Shown here: positions 6,125 to 6,868 of the stretch, in pieces | Position numbering within the stretch: the first letter of the stretch is position 1 | How the letters are laid out: each line of letters opens with the position of its first letter | DNA from: RBG-16-66-20 sp964616875 | GTDB lineage: Bacteria > Pseudomonadota > Gammaproteobacteria > Burkholderiales > SG8-39 | NCBI GenBank assembly: GCA_964616875.1 | Contig: CAZTSJ010000124.1 | Location: forward strand, 1 to 6,868 | Reading direction: 5' to 3' | DNA length: 6,868 bases | The notes under the pieces: generated by a model | Databases searched by the model: none | Told to the model about the DNA's origin: nothing | Seen by the model: only the letters and a program-made list of their open reading frames with translations | Program-made: the position numbers and the translations under genes

Positions 6125-6148
6125 GCGATAATTTTACCGTCATGGCCG
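6118..6148. repeat. Inverted repeat CGGCCATG/CATGGCCG around the divergent start codons
   Basis: Two perfect 8-base arms (6118-6125 and 6141-6148) flank a 15-base AT-rich centre. Each arm contains one of the two divergent start codons. Part of the symmetry follows from both proteins starting with Met-Ala encoded by ATGGCCG, so it may be coincidence and not an operator. Confidence 0.45.
6124..6136. promoter_or_regulatory. Candidate divergent -10 elements between yebC and the yjgR-like gene
   Basis: The plus strand reads TGCGATAAT at 6124-6132, an extended -10-like element (TGn plus five of six matches to TATAAT), pointing to a start about 2-3 bases before the plus-strand ATG at 6142. The minus strand reads TAAAAT at 6136-6131, whose end is exactly 7 bases from the A of the yebC ATG. 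The two hexamers share bases 6131-6132. No convincing -35 is visible for either. If real, both transcripts would be leaderless or nearly so, and polymerase binding in the two directions would be mutually exclusive. Confidence 0.3.
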
Positions 6149-6868
6149 CGCCACTCCTCATAGCGAAAACCGGCAAGACCGGACTTTTCGTGCTGCCGGC
6201 GCTGGCCAACCGCCACGGCCTGATCACCGGCGCCACCGGCACCGGCAAAACCGTGACGCTGCAGGCCATCGCGCAGCAGCTTTCATCGATCGGCGTGCCG
6301 GTGTTCATGGCCGACGTGAAAGGCGACCTCTCGGGTCTGGCGAAAGCGGGCGGCGGCAACGCCAAGGTCGCCGAACGCGCGAAAAGCCTGAAGCTCGAGC
6401 TCGCCTACGCCGCCTGCCCGGTCGCGTTCTGGGACGTATTCGGCAAGAACGGCCACCCGGTGCGCGCCACCATCTCCGACATGGGCCCGCTGCTGCTCGC
6501 GCGCATGCTCAATCTGAACGAGACGCAGGCGGGCGTGCTGAGCCTGGTATTCCGGATCGCGGACGATAACGGCCTGCTGCTGCTCGACGCGAAGGACCTG
6601 CGCGCGATGCTGCAGTACGTCGGCGAGAACGCCAGCCGGTTCACGACGCAATACGGAAATGCCTCGGCCGCGTCGATCGGCGCGATCCAGCGCGGCCTGC
6701 TGGCGATCGAGAGCCAGGGCGCGGACAAGTTCTTCGGCGAGCCGATGCTCGACATCGCCGACCTGATGCAGACCGACGAGCGCGGCCGCGGCGTGGTCAA
6801 TATTCTCGCCGCCGACAAGCTGCTCAACTCGCCCAAGCTGTATTCGACCTTCCTGCTGTGGATGCTGG
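6142..6868 (+). CDS. yjgR: YjgR/DUF853-family HerA-like ATPase (3' end cut off)
   Basis: The open frame starts at ATG 6142 and runs off the right edge: 242 codons of a protein that is usually about 500 residues. The N-terminus LIAKTGKTGLFVLPALANRH leads into Walker A, GATGTGKT (30-37), then VPVFMADVKGDLSGL (52-66), a pattern characteristic of this HerA/FtsK-like P-loop family. Further on, VAFWDVFGKNGHPVRATIS, MLNLNETQAGVLSLVFRIADD and RGVVNILAADKLLNSPKLYST also match the YjgR pattern as I remember it. Walker B and the DUF853 C-terminal part lie outside the window. The physiological role is poorly defined; HerA relatives translocate DNA, but no DNA substrate is established for YjgR. There is no Shine-Dalgarno ahead of the ATG. 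It is divergent from yebC and probably starts a separate unit. Confidence 0.9.
   Translation, partial: MAAPLLIAKTGKTGLFVLPALANRHGLITGATGTGKTVTLQAIAQQLSSIGVPVFMADVKGDLSGLAKAGGGNAKVAERAKSLKLELAYAACPVAFWDVFGKNGHPVRATISDMGPLLLARMLNLNETQAGVLSLVFRIADDNGLLLLDAKDLRAMLQYVGENASRFTTQYGNASAASIGAIQRGLLAIESQGADKFFGEPMLDIADLMQTDERGRGVVNILAADKLLNSPKLYSTFLLWML

Noticed and set aside
6283..6836. Minus-strand open frames opposite the yjgR-like gene
   Set aside because: The plus-strand frame has Walker A and family motifs; the opposite frames have none and are GC-skew shadows.
1..6868. Search for a hidden mobile element, CRISPR array, tRNA, toxin-antitoxin or defence module
   Set aside because: Virtually every base is accounted for by ten conserved housekeeping genes, and no direct repeats, attachment sites or atypical genes are visible.

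Overview
This looks like an ordinary core-genome stretch from a GC-rich Gram-negative bacterium, most likely a betaproteobacterium or a close gammaproteobacterial relative. I base this on the high GC content judged by eye, the complete Tol envelope machinery (which requires an outer membrane), the gene order yebC-ruvC-ruvA-ruvB-ybgC-tolQ-tolR-tolA-tolB (the same order as in Pseudomonas), and a TolA N-terminus (GVRWQNR, then a PEAVVVELW-like stretch) that resembles betaproteobacterial TolA. I cannot assign a genus. I see no RNA gene, mobile element, CRISPR array, toxin or defence gene, and no stretch longer than 17 bases lies outside a coding region.

Layout. From right to left on the minus strand, nine genes are packed head to tail: yebC (6124-5399), ruvC (5402-4887), ruvA (4890-4321), ruvB (4319-3267), ybgC (3270-2869), tolQ (2872-2186), tolR (2169-1756), tolA (1759-1004) and tolB (989 to the left edge, 3' end cut off). 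Most junctions are 4-base overlaps in which the stop TGA shares bases with the next start (GTGA, GTGA, TTGA, ATGA, ATGA), so the block reads as one translationally coupled operon. On the plus strand, starting 17 bases from yebC and pointing away from it, a YjgR/DUF853 HerA-like ATPase gene runs off the right edge (6142 to 6868).

How the genes work together. YebC is a TACO1-family factor linked to translation of difficult sequences and, in some species, described as a transcriptional regulator. RuvA, RuvB and RuvC form the Holliday-junction branch migration and resolution complex; all visible catalytic residues are intact. YbgC is a hotdog-fold acyl-CoA thioesterase that usually opens the tol cluster. 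TolQ and TolR form the proton-driven inner-membrane motor, TolA is the periplasm-spanning arm, and TolB is the periplasmic propeller that binds Pal. Pal, and the CpoB/YbgF protein that often follows it, would lie beyond the left edge.

I found no undescribed system. The points worth a second look are small-scale: the chain of NTGA start/stop overlaps with non-ATG starts, a divergent yebC/yjgR start region with opposed -10-like boxes and no Shine-Dalgarno sites, and the tolA/tolB junction, where a perfect TATAAT sits exactly 7 bases before the tolB ATG while a good Shine-Dalgarno points to an upstream in-frame CTG.
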